Assembly: GCA_964399345.1 (NCBI GenBank)
Contig: CAYNQE010000001.1
Span: forward strand, 1 to 64,000
Direction: 5' to 3'
DNA: 64,000 nt
Source of the DNA: UBA2100 sp964399345
GTDB taxonomy: Bacteria > Patescibacteriota > Minisyncoccia > Phycocordibacterales > UBA2100
Shown: positions 1 to 8,832 of the stretch, piece after piece
How the letters are laid out: each line of letters begins with the position of its first letter
Position numbering within the stretch: the first letter of the stretch is position 1
Program-made: the position numbers and the translations under genes
Notes under the pieces: model-generated
Databases searched by the model: none
Seen by the model: the letters and a program-made list of their open reading frames with translations, nothing else
What the model was told of the DNA's origin: nothing

Positions 1-1
1 C

Positions 2-160
2 AGTATTTCTATACCACTCTTAAGAGAAACTCTTACGGATCAAACATATTGGGTGGTAATATATTCAGACAGCGGAGATTCTCAATTTAGCCTCTCTGAC
101 GACTTTCCCATACGAGACTCAAGCAACAATCCTGTTATCAGCTCATTTAAGGCAAACTAA
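2..160 (+). CDS. 3' end of an upstream gene, unknown function (partial)
   Basis: An open frame enters the window from the left edge and ends with TAA at 158-160, two bases before the ATG of the MgtC-like gene. The visible 52 residues are polar, rich in Ser and Asp, and have no membrane segment. The close spacing suggests it is co-transcribed with the next gene. I do not recognise the family; the N-terminal part lies outside the window. Confidence 0.5.
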   Translation, partial: SISIPLLRETLTDQTYWVVIYSDSGDSQFSLSDDFPIRDSSNNPVISSFKAN

Positions 161-162
161 TT

Positions 163-642
163 ATGTTTTTTGAATTAGACCCAACAACATTAACTGTATT
201 CTTCCAACTGGGACTGGCTGCCTTTCTAGGACTTCTTCTTGGTGCTGAACGAGCAGTTGCAGGGAAAAGTGCAGGAATGCGAACTTTTGCATTAATTTCA
301 CTTGGAGCCTGTCTGTTTACCGTAATATCAGTTGTGGTAACAACACAATACTTAGGCAAGGTTAACTTTGATCCAATGCGTGTTACATCAGGAATAATTA
401 CAGGCATTGGCTTTATCGGGGCGGGGTTAATTATGTTTAGACAAAATATAATGAGAGGATTAACTACAGCTGCAGGTATGTGGATTTCAGCAGGAGTTGG
501 TGTTGGAGTTGGGTTCGGTCTCTACTCAATAGCAGCATATACTACACTTTTAACGTTATTTATCTTCACGGCAGTTTGGTTTGTTGAGGCTAAAATTAAG
601 GTGCACTTTGGTCGAAATAATGTTGACCCAATTGACGAATAG
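163..642 (+). CDS. MgtC/SapB-family membrane protein
   Basis: 159 aa integral membrane protein. The N-terminal half has the family pattern: a hydrophobic helix ending in LGAERAVAGKSAGMRT (about residues 24-40), then LISLGA and a Gly-rich helix GIITGIGFIGAGLI (about 75-88), then TTAAGMWISAGVGVGVG. MgtC-type proteins are inner-membrane proteins linked to Mg2+ limitation and to modulation of ATP synthase; the biochemical role is not settled. The protein is short and lacks the C-terminal cytosolic ACT-like domain of Salmonella MgtC, so it corresponds to the core SapB/YhiD part. The next gene starts 3 bp after the stop, so the two are probably co-transcribed. Confidence 0.85.
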   Translation: MFFELDPTTLTVFFQLGLAAFLGLLLGAERAVAGKSAGMRTFALISLGACLFTVISVVVTTQYLGKVNFDPMRVTSGIITGIGFIGAGLIMFRQNIMRGLTTAAGMWISAGVGVGVGFGLYSIAAYTTLLTLFIFTAVWFVEAKIKVHFGRNNVDPIDE

Positions 643-644
643 GT

Positions 645-1436
645 ATGTCTGGTTTTTATAAACCAAATAGAAATCCTAACTGGAACTACGGAGGCGGGAG
701 GTGGCGCCTGTCGCGATCTAAAATAGACCTATTCACCAACTGTCCTAAATGTTTCTACGTTGATAACAAACTTGGTACTGCACGTCCGCCGGGTTTTCCT
801 TTTAATATAAACTCAGCAGTTGATACACTTTTTAAAAAAGAATTCGACGTTCACCGCAAAGCAAAAACTCCGCATCCTATAATGACTCAGTATGGAGTTG
901 ATCTAGTTCCGTTTGCCCATGACTCTATGGATGAATGGAGAGAAAACTTTAAGGGGATAGCAATTGAACACAAACCTACTGGCGTTACCGTGTGTGGTGC
1001 GGTAGATGACATATGGGTTGATAAAGAAGGTGTTCTCTACGTAGTAGACTACAAGGCAACTAGTAAAGACGGAAAGATTGATGCACTGGATCAAGACTGG
1101 CATATCGGGTACAAACGACAGATGGAAATATACCAATGGCTGCTGCGTCAAAAAGGATTTGAAGTTTCAGACAAAGGATATTTTGTTTATGCAAATGCGA
1201 GCACCGATGAGGACTCTTTTGGAGATAGATTAGTCTTTGAAACCACTTTAATTGAATACACAGGAGATGCCAGTTGGATTGAACAAACTCTTTTAAATAT
1301 CAAAACTTGCTTAGATGATCCTCGCGTTCCAAAAGCAAATGGTGATTGTGATTATTGTAGATATCGCGAAGCTGCTGGAAAAAGCCTACTTAAAAACAAA
1401 GAGGAGAGGGTGGCTGAAAAGAAAACTCTATTTTAG
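645..1436 (+). CDS. PD-(D/E)XK nuclease (RecB/Cas4-like)
   Basis: 263 aa. The core of a PD-(D/E)XK nuclease is visible: an acidic pair at D121-D122 (GAVDDIWV) and D135-Y-K137 (VVDYKATS), followed by a helix with GYKRQMEIYQWLL that resembles the QxxxY motif of RecB-type nucleases. Two Cys pairs flank the core (C33-x2-C36 near the N-terminus and C235-x2-C238 near the C-terminus), the layout used by Cas4/AddB-type enzymes to hold an Fe-S cluster. No cas genes are nearby, so a role in DNA repair or recombination is more likely than CRISPR adaptation; that is inference. Confidence 0.8.
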   Translation: MSGFYKPNRNPNWNYGGGRWRLSRSKIDLFTNCPKCFYVDNKLGTARPPGFPFNINSAVDTLFKKEFDVHRKAKTPHPIMTQYGVDLVPFAHDSMDEWRENFKGIAIEHKPTGVTVCGAVDDIWVDKEGVLYVVDYKATSKDGKIDALDQDWHIGYKRQMEIYQWLLRQKGFEVSDKGYFVYANASTDEDSFGDRLVFETTLIEYTGDASWIEQTLLNIKTCLDDPRVPKANGDCDYCRYREAAGKSLLKNKEERVAEKKTLF

Positions 1437-1437
1437 T

Positions 1438-1701
1438 ATGAAAGATATTACTTTTACAGAACGCGTTCAAAATGTTGTTCGCAAAATACCTAAAGGAAAA
1501 ACAAAAACTTATAAAGAAGTAGCAACAGCCGTAGGATCTCCTTGGGCAGCGAGAGCTGTGGGTACAATAATGTCTAAGAATTATCTAAAAGATGTCCCGT
1601 GTCATCGAGTTATTAAATCAGACGGTACGCTAGGTGGTTACAACCGTGGAGGAATTGAGAAAAAGAGAGCTTTGTTGAAGAAAGAGGGAGTTAAACTTTA
1701 A
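1438..1701 (+). CDS. Methylated-DNA-protein cysteine methyltransferase, DNA-binding domain only
   Basis: 87 aa from ATG 1438, which directly follows the stop of the nuclease gene; an in-frame upstream ATG at 1315 lies inside that gene and is less likely. The sequence matches the C-terminal Ogt/MGMT domain: KGKTKTYKEVA (helix-turn-helix), PWAARAVG, then the PCHRV active-site motif with C55 and GGYNRGG. The cysteine accepts the alkyl group from O6-alkylguanine. The N-terminal ribonuclease-like domain of full MGMT is absent, so it could be an active minimal enzyme or a lesion-binding protein, although the Cys is kept (ATL proteins have Trp). Its 3' end overlaps the convergent M16 peptidase gene by 11 bp. 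Confidence 0.88.
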   Translation: MKDITFTERVQNVVRKIPKGKTKTYKEVATAVGSPWAARAVGTIMSKNYLKDVPCHRVIKSDGTLGGYNRGGIEKKRALLKKEGVKL

Positions 1702-2959
1702 GCAACTTCAAGAACTTCTTTTCATCCTTGTGAGGGCCAATAATGGTTAGACTTAGCTTGTTAGTAACAAGTAATTCTTTTGCTAGGTCTTTAACTTGTT
1801 TTGCTGTTACTTTATCAATTGCTTTGTTAAACACTTTCAAATCTTTTGTGCTTTTTCTTACCAAGGAGGTATAGCCAATGTGTGCGGCTTGTGCGTCCGT
1901 AGTATCTAGTGAAAGTGCGGTTGTTCCTTTGATGTATTCTTTTGCCTTTTTTAACTCTTTTGCTGAAACTCCTTTTTTTATACTTGAAACTTCCTTTAGA
2001 ATTACCTTTACTGCCTCTTCTGTACTTGTGTTAGAAACACCGGCGCGCATGTAGAAGCTTCCGATGTCGCTGTATCCATCGTGATCAGCCTTTACATAGT
2101 ATGCAAGACCTCTTCTCTCTCGTACTTGTGTAAATAATCGGCTAGACATTCCTCCTCCTAAGATTGCCGAGAGTACTTCAGCGGTAGTCTCCTTCTTACT
2201 ATTCAATTCACACGAAGGCAGGGCTATAACCATATGAGTTTGGTCTGTCTTTTTGTAATGTAAATTAACTCTAGGTGATTCTTGTTCGTGAACGTAGGGT
2301 TCGTGGCTTGGAACATCTCCAATACGCATGTTTGCAAATGTCTTTTTTGCAAGAGAAAGTGCTTTCTTTTCTGAAAAAGAACCCACAATACATATTGCTG
2401 AATTTTCAGCTACGTAGTTTTTTTCAAAATACGTTACAAAATCTTTTCTTGTAAAAGCTAGAATGTTTTTCTTTGGGCCAAGTATTGTTCTTCCTAGTGG
2501 ATTTTCTTTACCAAAAATAGTTTCGTCTGCGTCGTCTAGTACGTTACGTATCGGCATATCCTGATACATGTTTATCTCTTCAATAATCGTTCCTTTTTCT
2601 CTTTTAATTTCAGAGGCAGGAAACTTCGGGTTCAAAAAGATATCTGACACTACACTAAATGCTGTTTCAAAATGTCTTTTGTCTACTTTGGCATAATATG
2701 CTGTATGGTCTTTCCCAGTGAAGGCGTTAAACATCCCTCCAACTCCGTCTAATTCTTCTGCAATTGCTTTTGCGTTTGGTCGTTTTTTAGTTCCCTTAAA
2801 CACCATGTGCTCTAAGAAGTGGGCCATTCCGTTTTCTTTTGCACTTTCGTAGCGTGAGCCGGTTCCTGTCATTGCCATGACAGTTACAGAACCTTCACCC
2901 TTCGAGGGTGCTAATAATACCTTAAGTCCGTTTTTTAGTGTGTGTGTTTGAAATTTCAT
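1691..2959 (-). CDS. M16-family zinc peptidase (insulinase/processing-peptidase type)
   Basis: 422 aa. The inverted zinc motif HxxEH is at residues 47-51 (HFLEH) in the N-terminal domain, with the downstream conserved Glu region EEINMYQDMP about 75 residues later. The second half carries the RERRGLAYYV motif typical of the M16 C-terminal domain. The length fits a single M16B subunit of bacterial type. No signal peptide is visible. The start is preceded by TATACT with a 6-nt gap to the ATG (minus strand), so the mRNA is probably leaderless. The gene converges on the methyltransferase gene. Confidence 0.92.
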   Translation of the reverse strand: MKFQTHTLKNGLKVLLAPSKGEGSVTVMAMTGTGSRYESAKENGMAHFLEHMVFKGTKKRPNAKAIAEELDGVGGMFNAFTGKDHTAYYAKVDKRHFETAFSVVSDIFLNPKFPASEIKREKGTIIEEINMYQDMPIRNVLDDADETIFGKENPLGRTILGPKKNILAFTRKDFVTYFEKNYVAENSAICIVGSFSEKKALSLAKKTFANMRIGDVPSHEPYVHEQESPRVNLHYKKTDQTHMVIALPSCELNSKKETTAEVLSAILGGGMSSRLFTQVRERRGLAYYVKADHDGYSDIGSFYMRAGVSNTSTEEAVKVILKEVSSIKKGVSAKELKKAKEYIKGTTALSLDTTDAQAAHIGYTSLVRKSTKDLKVFNKAIDKVTAKQVKDLAKELLVTNKLSLTIIGPHKDEKKFLKLLKV

Positions 2960-3011
2960 GATGTGAGTATACCGCTTTTGCGACCATTCGCAAAAATGCT
3001 ATGCTGTACCC

Positions 3012-3221
3012 ATGTTATTTCTTGGATTAACACTAGGATTAATTGGAAAAGTACTTCTTGGTGTTTCAGTTATCTTAGTTCATGGAAAAATTACTAAAGA
3101 AAAGCGCATTGACGGTATTGTTCTAATGGAAATGAGAAGAGAGCAGTTTCTCGCTTTTCTAGGAGTTCTTTTAATGATCGTGGGCTACGCACTAGAGATA
3201 TCTCACTTTGGTTTTATTTAA
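3012..3221 (+). CDS. Small two-helix membrane protein, unknown
   Basis: 69 aa with two predicted membrane helices (about 2-22 and 48-66) separated by a charged loop (ITKEKRIDGIVLMEMRREQF). A TATGCT box lies 6 nt before the ATG. The stop is at the start of the alaS gene (ATG 3223), so the two genes almost touch and are probably co-transcribed. No recognisable family. Confidence 0.6.
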   Translation: MLFLGLTLGLIGKVLLGVSVILVHGKITKEKRIDGIVLMEMRREQFLAFLGVLLMIVGYALEISHFGFI

Positions 3222-3222
3222 A

Positions 3223-5067
3223 ATGGACACTAATACAATTCGGAAAAAGTTTTTAGATTTTTATGCAGCTCGTAACCACGCTGTTATTCCGTCATCCTCA
3301 ATTGTTCCAGAAAACGACCCTACAACTCTTTTTACAGGAAGTGGTATGCAACCTCTTGTTCCGTACCTACTAGGAGAAGAGCATCCCAAAGGAAATCGAC
3401 TTGTAGACTCGCAAAAGGCATTCCGAGCAGATGACATAGAAGAAGTTGGAGACAACCGCCATACTACGTTTTTTGAAATGCTTGGTAACTGGTCACTAGG
3501 AGACTACTTTAAAGAAGAGCAACTTCCTTGGGTTTTTGAATTTTTGGTAGAAGAGATCGGATTGGATCCTCAAAATCTTTACGTAACAGTATTTGAAGGG
3601 GATTCTGAAATTCCTCGCGACGAGGAGTCAATTGAAATTTGGGGCAAGCTCTTTTCAGAAAGAAATCTTTCTAACGGAGTGGGAATTATGGGAAGTGAAG
3701 AAAACGGCTACGCTCGAGGTATGAAGGAAGGTGAGCGTATCTTTACTTACGATTCAGCGAAAAACTGGTGGAGTCGTTCAGGGGTTCCCTCCAATATGCC
3801 CGAAGGTGAGTTAGGTGGGCCAGATTCTGAAATATTTTACGACTTTGGTGGAGAGCATGATTCTTCTTTTGGAGAGTTCTGTCACCCAAACTGCGACTGT
3901 GGGAGATTCCTTGAAATTGGAAATTCTGTTTTCATGGAGTATATAAAAAAGGATGGTGGATTTAAAAAGCTTGAAAAAAGAAACGTAGACTTCGGTGGAG
4001 GACTTGAGAGAATTACAGCTGCAGCAAACAACGAACCTGATGTATTTTTAGCGGCTGATTCACTTTCAGTTACAATTAACGCACTTGAAGGTGAGTACAA
4101 GGAGAACGTTGAAGATTTTAGAGTAATTGCAGATCATCTTCGTGGAGTTGTCTTTATGATCGCAGACGGTGTAGTGCCGTCGAACACTGAGCAAGGATAC
4201 TTTGCACGGAGACTAATAAGACGAAGTGTAGTTAGATTAAATAAACTCTCTCCAAACACTACTCTTTCATCCTTTGTTCCAACACTTATCCAAACGTACT
4301 CTCAACAGTATCCTGAACTAACTCAAAAGAGTGAAGAAATTGAAAATCACATTTCAACAGAAGAGACTAGATTCACTTCAACCCTTTCAAAAGGATTAAA
4401 AGAATTTGAAAAACTATCTGAATCCGGAAGTATCTCTCCTGAACAATCCTTTACACTCTTTAGCTCATACGGTTTTCCAATTGAGTTAACTGAAGAATTA
4501 GCTGAAGAAAAAGGAATTTCAATTGATACTGATGCCTTTCGTCTTCTTATGAAAGACCACCAAGAAAAAAGTAGGGCAGGAGCCGAGCAAAAGTTTAAAG
4601 GAGGACTAGCGGACACTGATGAGAAAACAACTGCACTCCACACTACTCACCATATTCTTTTAAAGGCCTTGCAGATTGTTTTAGGAGATCATGTTAAACA
4701 ACGAGGGAGTAATATAACAGGGGAGAGGCTACGAATTGATTTCTCACACGACGAGAAACTTACTGATGAGCAAAAAGAAGAAGTTGAGAGGATTGTTAAT
4801 GAAAAGATTCAAGAGAAGGTAGTGGTTGTAAAAACAACTATGCCTAAGGAAGAGGCTGAAAAACTCGGAGCAGAGCAAGAATTCGGTCAAAACTATCCAG
4901 ATATTGTTAATGTGTATTCAATTGGAGAATTGGACGGTGCGTTTTCTATGGAATTCTGTGGTGGCCCTCACGTTGAGAACACTGGAGATATTGAGGGAGT
5001 ATTTAGAATCGCAAAAGAAAAAGCATCATCTGCTGGAATCAGACGAATTCGTGGTGTTTTGGAATAG
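3223..5067 (+). CDS. alaS: Alanine-tRNA ligase, short form without C-terminal domain
   Basis: 614 aa from ATG 3223 (MDTNTIRKKFLDFY); an in-frame ATG at 3208 lies inside the preceding gene. The class II aminoacylation core is at the N-terminus (TLFTGSGMQPLVPYLLG, QKAFRADDIEEVGDNRHTTFFEMLGNWS), followed by the tRNA-recognition region and the editing (SAD) domain with the zinc-ligand CGGPH motif near residue 580. The protein ends right after the SAD domain, so the C-Ala/DHHA1 oligomerisation domain of the usual roughly 875 aa enzyme is missing. Short AlaRS is common in Parcubacteria-like genomes. Confidence 0.96.
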   Translation: MDTNTIRKKFLDFYAARNHAVIPSSSIVPENDPTTLFTGSGMQPLVPYLLGEEHPKGNRLVDSQKAFRADDIEEVGDNRHTTFFEMLGNWSLGDYFKEEQLPWVFEFLVEEIGLDPQNLYVTVFEGDSEIPRDEESIEIWGKLFSERNLSNGVGIMGSEENGYARGMKEGERIFTYDSAKNWWSRSGVPSNMPEGELGGPDSEIFYDFGGEHDSSFGEFCHPNCDCGRFLEIGNSVFMEYIKKDGGFKKLEKRNVDFGGGLERITAAANNEPDVFLAADSLSVTINALEGEYKENVEDFRVIADHLRGVVFMIADGVVPSNTEQGYFARRLIRRSVVRLNKLSPNTTLSSFVPTLIQTYSQQYPELTQKSEEIENHISTEETRFTSTLSKGLKEFEKLSESGSISPEQSFTLFSSYGFPIELTEELAEEKGISIDTDAFRLLMKDHQEKSRAGAEQKFKGGLADTDEKTTALHTTHHILLKALQIVLGDHVKQRGSNITGERLRIDFSHDEKLTDEQKEEVERIVNEKIQEKVVVVKTTMPKEEAEKLGAEQEFGQNYPDIVNVYSIGELDGAFSMEFCGGPHVENTGDIEGVFRIAKEKASSAGIRRIRGVLE

Positions 5068-5072
5068 TTTGG

Positions 5073-5078
5073 TATACT
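5073..5078 (+). promoter_or_regulatory. -10 box placed for a leaderless mRNA
   Basis: TATACT, preceded by TTTGG, ends 7 nt before ATG 5086. A transcription start about 7 nt downstream of the box would fall on the start codon. No Shine-Dalgarno sequence is present. Confidence 0.55.
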
Positions 5079-5085
5079 TAAACCA

Positions 5086-6216
5086 ATGAACGCACTTTCT
5101 AGATCCTCCTATGGAATTATTTTTGATATCGACAGTGCTACTGTCGGCGTTGCAATTGCTAAGTATCAAAAAGGCGGACCAATATCTATCCTATACTCAA
5201 GTCGCACAGTAATTAAGTTTGGAGATGGAAGTTCAGCTGCTGATTTAGGAATATACGTCTCAACTGCAATTGAAACCGCCGGGAAAAAAGCTATCGATAA
5301 ATTAGGCTCTCTTAATATAAATAATAAATACTCCGTACATGCAATAATACACGCGCCTTGGGGTGATTCTAAATCAGAACGAGAAGAAGGAGTCCTGGAG
5401 AAGGAGGAAAAAGTTACAAAGGAGCTACTTCAACATTTCATGGAGCGACACCTTCCTGATAAAAAGCTAAATGGTAGAGTCCAATTCGATAAACACATAG
5501 TACAAATTGAAGTGAACGGATACGTAACTGCACACCCATATAAGAAAATGGCGAAGAGTATAGCAATGACTGTTCTAAAAAGCTCCATGGACGAATCCAT
5601 CCATCAAGATATTACCTCGGCCTTTTCAAACGTTTTCCCAAACCATTCAGTTCACTTAGATTCTTTTCTTTTCGCAGCAACTCAGTTAAAGGAATTGTTT
5701 AGATTTCAAGATGCCTACACTATAGTAGATATAGGAGGAGAGTATACTTCCCTAAGTATAGTACGCAACGACACAATTTCTAAAACCACCTGGACTAACT
5801 TTGGTACAGAAAAATTAATTCAAGCACTAACCAAAGAGGACTCCACAAGAAAAAGTACTATTGCAGAACTCGTTATGTATATAAATAACACTTGTACGCC
5901 CGCCCAATGTAGAAAAATAGATACTCTTCTAGAGTCGCCAGAGAAAGAATGGGTACGTGCCTTTGGAGACGGTGCTTCCAAATTAGGAAAGACACACAAG
6001 ATGCCGACGCAGACTTTTGTATCTGTAGATAAGCGTTTTGCTCCTTGGTTTGAAAAAGTAATTGAGCGATTAGATTTTGCTCAATTTACTGTAACGGGAA
6101 ACCCGCTTGAAGCACAGACTCTTTCAGTTGAACATTCACATAGAAAAGTAAAATACATGAACTCTGTACGTAAGGATTCTATACTTTCCTTGGGTGCTTT
6201 ATTTGTGGATAAATAA
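5086..6216 (+). CDS. Actin-fold (PilM/FtsA-like) protein
   Basis: 376 aa. The N-terminus GIIFDIDSATVGVAIAKY and the internal YTIVDIGGEYTSLSIVRN have the phosphate-binding loop pattern of the actin/HSP70 ATPase superfamily, as in PilM, FtsA and MreB-like proteins. No membrane segment. It is followed 28 bp later by a single-pass membrane protein with a large outer domain, which suggests a PilM/PilN-like cytosolic-membrane pair at the envelope. The exact role is unknown; assignment beyond the fold is inference. Confidence 0.6.
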   Translation: MNALSRSSYGIIFDIDSATVGVAIAKYQKGGPISILYSSRTVIKFGDGSSAADLGIYVSTAIETAGKKAIDKLGSLNINNKYSVHAIIHAPWGDSKSEREEGVLEKEEKVTKELLQHFMERHLPDKKLNGRVQFDKHIVQIEVNGYVTAHPYKKMAKSIAMTVLKSSMDESIHQDITSAFSNVFPNHSVHLDSFLFAATQLKELFRFQDAYTIVDIGGEYTSLSIVRNDTISKTTWTNFGTEKLIQALTKEDSTRKSTIAELVMYINNTCTPAQCRKIDTLLESPEKEWVRAFGDGASKLGKTHKMPTQTFVSVDKRFAPWFEKVIERLDFAQFTVTGNPLEAQTLSVEHSHRKVKYMNSVRKDSILSLGALFVDK

Positions 6217-6232
6217 ATTCTGAAAACTTTGG

Positions 6233-6238
6233 TATACT
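6233..6238 (+). promoter_or_regulatory. -10 box placed for a leaderless mRNA
   Basis: TATACT in the context TTTGGTATACT, 6 nt before ATG 6245. It is a near copy of the sequence in front of the preceding gene (5073-5078). Confidence 0.55.
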
Positions 6239-6244
6239 ATTTCT

Positions 6245-7588
6245 ATGGGACGAGCTATGTTTGATGATATAACGCCACCGCAAGACGGGGCTCCTGAAAA
6301 TGAACCTGAGACTAAACAGGAACATACTATTCTAGATGTTAACCCAGTGGACACTGCTCAAAGACAAGAGAGGAAAGCTCGACGCGCCTCAAGACGTAAG
6401 CTCCCAGAAACTAAAAAAACTATGGAAAAGAAATTTAAACAATCTGGCGTAGGAAAAATGGGAGTATGGGCAATAGCCGTTGTCGTATTAGTCGTTGCAC
6501 TTTCTGCAATTGGTTTTGTATTTATAGGTAAGACAACAATTGCCATCGTTCCTCAACAAGAGGAAATAATACTCTCGTCTAATATTGTACACACAGCATA
6601 TAGAAACCCTGAGACGGGGGAGCTTGGTTATAATTTGTTTTCTAGTTCGATAGAATTAACAGACACAGTAAGTGCTTCAGGAAAAGAAACGGTGGAGGAA
6701 AAAGCATCCGGTAGAATAATTGTATACAACGATGACAGCTCAGCACCACTTCGCCTTATCAAGAACACTAGGTTTGAGGCACCAAGTGGAGAGATTTACA
6801 GAGTACGTAATTCATTCATTGTTCCAGGCAAGAGCGGATCAACTCCAGGAAGTATTGAAATAACAGTTCACGCCGACCTTCCGGGTGAAGATAAGAATAT
6901 AAATTCAGTTGGAACACGCTTTACAATACCTGGTCTTAAGGGTGATCCTCGCTATGACACTTTCTACGCTGAATTAAAAGATCCTATAATAGGAGGTTTC
7001 GTAGGAGAACGTGCAATAGTTGATGAGGATTCGCTTAACGCAACAAGGACTCGTCTACAGGAAGAACTACGAGCACAAATTCTAGGAAGTGTTCAGGATG
7101 CGAAATCCTCACCAATTGAAATGTTTGATGGAGGGGTGTTTGCAACTTTCGAATCGGCTCCCGTAATTCATACATCAGATTCCACTGCAACCGTTCGAGA
7201 AATAGCTCATATTCAAACTGTAACCTTTGATAGGAACGAACTTGCTCGCATTTTAATAACTGCAACCCTGGCGTCTCCTAAGGCTGGAAAGATATTAATC
7301 GACTCTCCCGAAAACTTGGCAATGACTGTTATAAACAAGGCTGGAGTTGATATCGAAAACGACGCTTTAATACAATTTACTCTTGAAGGAAAGACTACGC
7401 TAACTTGGCAAATCGACACTGAAACTCTTAAGCAAGATCTAGTAGGAAGAAGGAGTGAAGCTCTTAATACTATAATGAGTGGCTACCCTGGAATAAAGAG
7501 CGCCCAAGCTACAATAAGACCTTTCTGGAAGAAAGTGTTCCCTTCAGAAGTAGGTAATATTTCTGTACATATCTCCCCTGAGAAATAG
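6245..7588 (+). CDS. Single-pass membrane protein with large extracytoplasmic domain, unknown
   Basis: 447 aa. A basic, disordered cytosolic segment (about 1-75, with RKARRASRRK) precedes one membrane helix (about 78-98), followed by a roughly 345-residue beta-rich domain. The order resembles baseplate-J-like envelope proteins annotated in other CPR genomes (GSTPGSIEITVHAD, GEDKNINSVGT), but I cannot confirm that family. The upstream actin-fold gene suggests both act together at the cytoplasmic membrane. ATG 6245 is chosen because of the -10 box spacing; ATG 6257 is an alternative. Confidence 0.6.
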   Translation: MGRAMFDDITPPQDGAPENEPETKQEHTILDVNPVDTAQRQERKARRASRRKLPETKKTMEKKFKQSGVGKMGVWAIAVVVLVVALSAIGFVFIGKTTIAIVPQQEEIILSSNIVHTAYRNPETGELGYNLFSSSIELTDTVSASGKETVEEKASGRIIVYNDDSSAPLRLIKNTRFEAPSGEIYRVRNSFIVPGKSGSTPGSIEITVHADLPGEDKNINSVGTRFTIPGLKGDPRYDTFYAELKDPIIGGFVGERAIVDEDSLNATRTRLQEELRAQILGSVQDAKSSPIEMFDGGVFATFESAPVIHTSDSTATVREIAHIQTVTFDRNELARILITATLASPKAGKILIDSPENLAMTVINKAGVDIENDALIQFTLEGKTTLTWQIDTETLKQDLVGRRSEALNTIMSGYPGIKSAQATIRPFWKKVFPSEVGNISVHISPEK

Positions 7589-7599
7589 TGCATAAGTAC

Positions 7600-7628
7600 T
7601 TGTCAAAATCCCCGTAATCTGTTACTCT
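7600..7628 (+). promoter_or_regulatory. Promoter of the infA ribosomal-protein operon
   Basis: TTGTCA (7600-7605) and TACTCT (7623-7628) are separated by 17 bp, the standard sigma-70 spacing, and the GTG start of infA follows 11 nt later. The leader would therefore be only a few nucleotides long. Confidence 0.5.
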
Positions 7629-7639
7629 GTGCCAGCACT

Positions 7640-7861
7640 GTGAGTGAAGATATCAACGAAAACAAGGACATCGTAGAAGGTGTCATCACAGAAGCGCTAC
7701 CAAATGCGCTTTTTCGCGTTGAGTTCAAAGATGGTGCAAACACAATCTCTTATCTAGCAGGAAAGATGCGACTTCATCGCATTAAAGTTCTGCTTGGGGA
7801 TACCGTTCTTGTAAAGGTTGACCCATACGGAGGAAGAGGTAGAATCGTGCGACGCGTTTAG
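7640..7861 (+). CDS. infA: Translation initiation factor IF-1
   Basis: 73 aa from GTG 7640. OB-fold protein with the family pattern VEGVITEALPNALFRVEF, MRLHRIKVLLGDTVLVKVDPY and GRGRIVRR. It binds the A site of the 30S subunit during initiation. It is the first gene of an infA-rpmJ-rpsM-rpsK-rpsD-rpoA-rplQ series, the order also found at the end of the spc/alpha operons of many bacteria. Confidence 0.95.
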   Translation: MSEDINENKDIVEGVITEALPNALFRVEFKDGANTISYLAGKMRLHRIKVLLGDTVLVKVDPYGGRGRIVRRV

Positions 7862-7881
7862 CGTGCACACTTTTTAATTAT

Positions 7882-7995
7882 ATGAAAGTTAAAAGTTCGG
7901 TAAAAAAATTATGCAAGGATTGTAAGAGTGTACGCCGTCGCGGACGTCTCTTTGTAATTTGTGTAAATCCTCGTCATAAACAACGCCAAGGTTAA
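7882..7995 (+). CDS. rpmJ: 50S ribosomal protein L36
   Basis: 37 aa: starts MKVKSSVKKLCKDCKSVRRR and ends NPRHKQRQG. The zinc-ribbon pattern C-x2-C ... C-x4-H (LCKDC, ICVNPRH) is intact. It lies between infA and rpsM, its usual place. ATG 7882, stop TAA 7993-7995. Confidence 0.95.
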   Translation: MKVKSSVKKLCKDCKSVRRRGRLFVICVNPRHKQRQG

Positions 7996-8006
7996 TTTAA
8001 ATAAAT

Positions 8007-8387
8007 ATGCGTATAGCTGGTATTACAATTCCCGATTCAAAGCGATTAGAAATAGGTCTAACTGCCGTTTATGGTATCGGACGAGTTCGTGCCACTAAAA
8101 TACTAAATGAAGCAAAGATCGAAGGAGGAAAGAAGCCTACTGATCTAAATAGCGACGATGAGGCACTCTTAGGAAAGTTGGTTTCAGCTTTTCAAATCGA
8201 AGGTGAGCTTAGACGAAACGTAAATACAAACGTCAAGCGGCTCAAGGACATTAAGAGCTACCGTGGAGAGCGTCACTCACGTAATCTTCCAGTAAGGGGA
8301 CAACGAACAAAGACAAACTCTCGAAGTGTTCGTGGAAACGTTAGAAACACTACGACAAGTGGTCGCCGTAAAGTAGATAAGAAATAA
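8007..8387 (+). CDS. rpsM: 30S ribosomal protein S13
   Basis: 126 aa. MRIAGITIPDSKRLEIGLTA and YGIGRVRA with the C-terminal basic tail RNLPVRGQRTKTNSRSVRG are diagnostic. It sits in the 30S head and contacts 50S and P-site tRNA. rpsK begins 2 bp after its stop. Confidence 0.97.
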   Translation: MRIAGITIPDSKRLEIGLTAVYGIGRVRATKILNEAKIEGGKKPTDLNSDDEALLGKLVSAFQIEGELRRNVNTNVKRLKDIKSYRGERHSRNLPVRGQRTKTNSRSVRGNVRNTTTSGRRKVDKK

Positions 8388-8388
8388 T

Positions 8389-8823
8389 ATGGGTAAGAAA
8401 CGAATTGTTAAAAAATCAGGAGCTAGTGTAAACAAGGGATTGCGATCTCGAGCAGTTTCGCGAGCGCCTAAGAAAAAGATGCTTGCCGGTGTATTACACG
8501 TTCACGCTACTTACAACAATACTAAGGTTACATTCTCAGACACAAACGGTAACGCAATTATGTGGTCATCAGCCGGATCTCTAGGATTTGCAGGAGCCAA
8601 GAAGGGAACTCCTTTTGCTGCTGCAAAAGTAGGTGAACTTATCGCTGAAAAAGCACAACTAATGGGAGTAAAGTCTGCAACTGCAGTTATAAAGGGGGTT
8701 GGTGCAGGACGTGAATCCGCACTACGTGCATTTGCCGGAAAGGGAGTTGAAATCACAAGAATTTCAGATAGAACACCTGTCCCATTTAACGGACCTAAAA
8801 GACGTCGTCCTCGTCGTGTTTAA
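8389..8823 (+). CDS. rpsK: 30S ribosomal protein S11
   Basis: 144 aa. HVHATYNNTKVTFSDTNGN and RDIT-like GVEITRISDRTPVPFNG with the C-terminal PKRRRPRRV are typical of S11, which lines the 30S platform near the E site. It has a basic N-terminal extension of about 30 residues (KKRIVKKSGASVNKG...). In the alpha-operon order between rpsM and rpsD. Confidence 0.97.
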   Translation: MGKKRIVKKSGASVNKGLRSRAVSRAPKKKMLAGVLHVHATYNNTKVTFSDTNGNAIMWSSAGSLGFAGAKKGTPFAAAKVGELIAEKAQLMGVKSATAVIKGVGAGRESALRAFAGKGVEITRISDRTPVPFNGPKRRRPRRV

Positions 8824-8832
8824 TTAAATATT

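Noticed and set aside
645..1436. Cas4-like nuclease as a sign of a CRISPR locus
   Set aside because: No repeats arranged as an array and no other cas genes in the window.
4347..4643. Long antisense frames inside alaS, clpB, the P-type ATPase and similar genes
   Set aside because: They are shadows of the strongly supported genes on the other strand.
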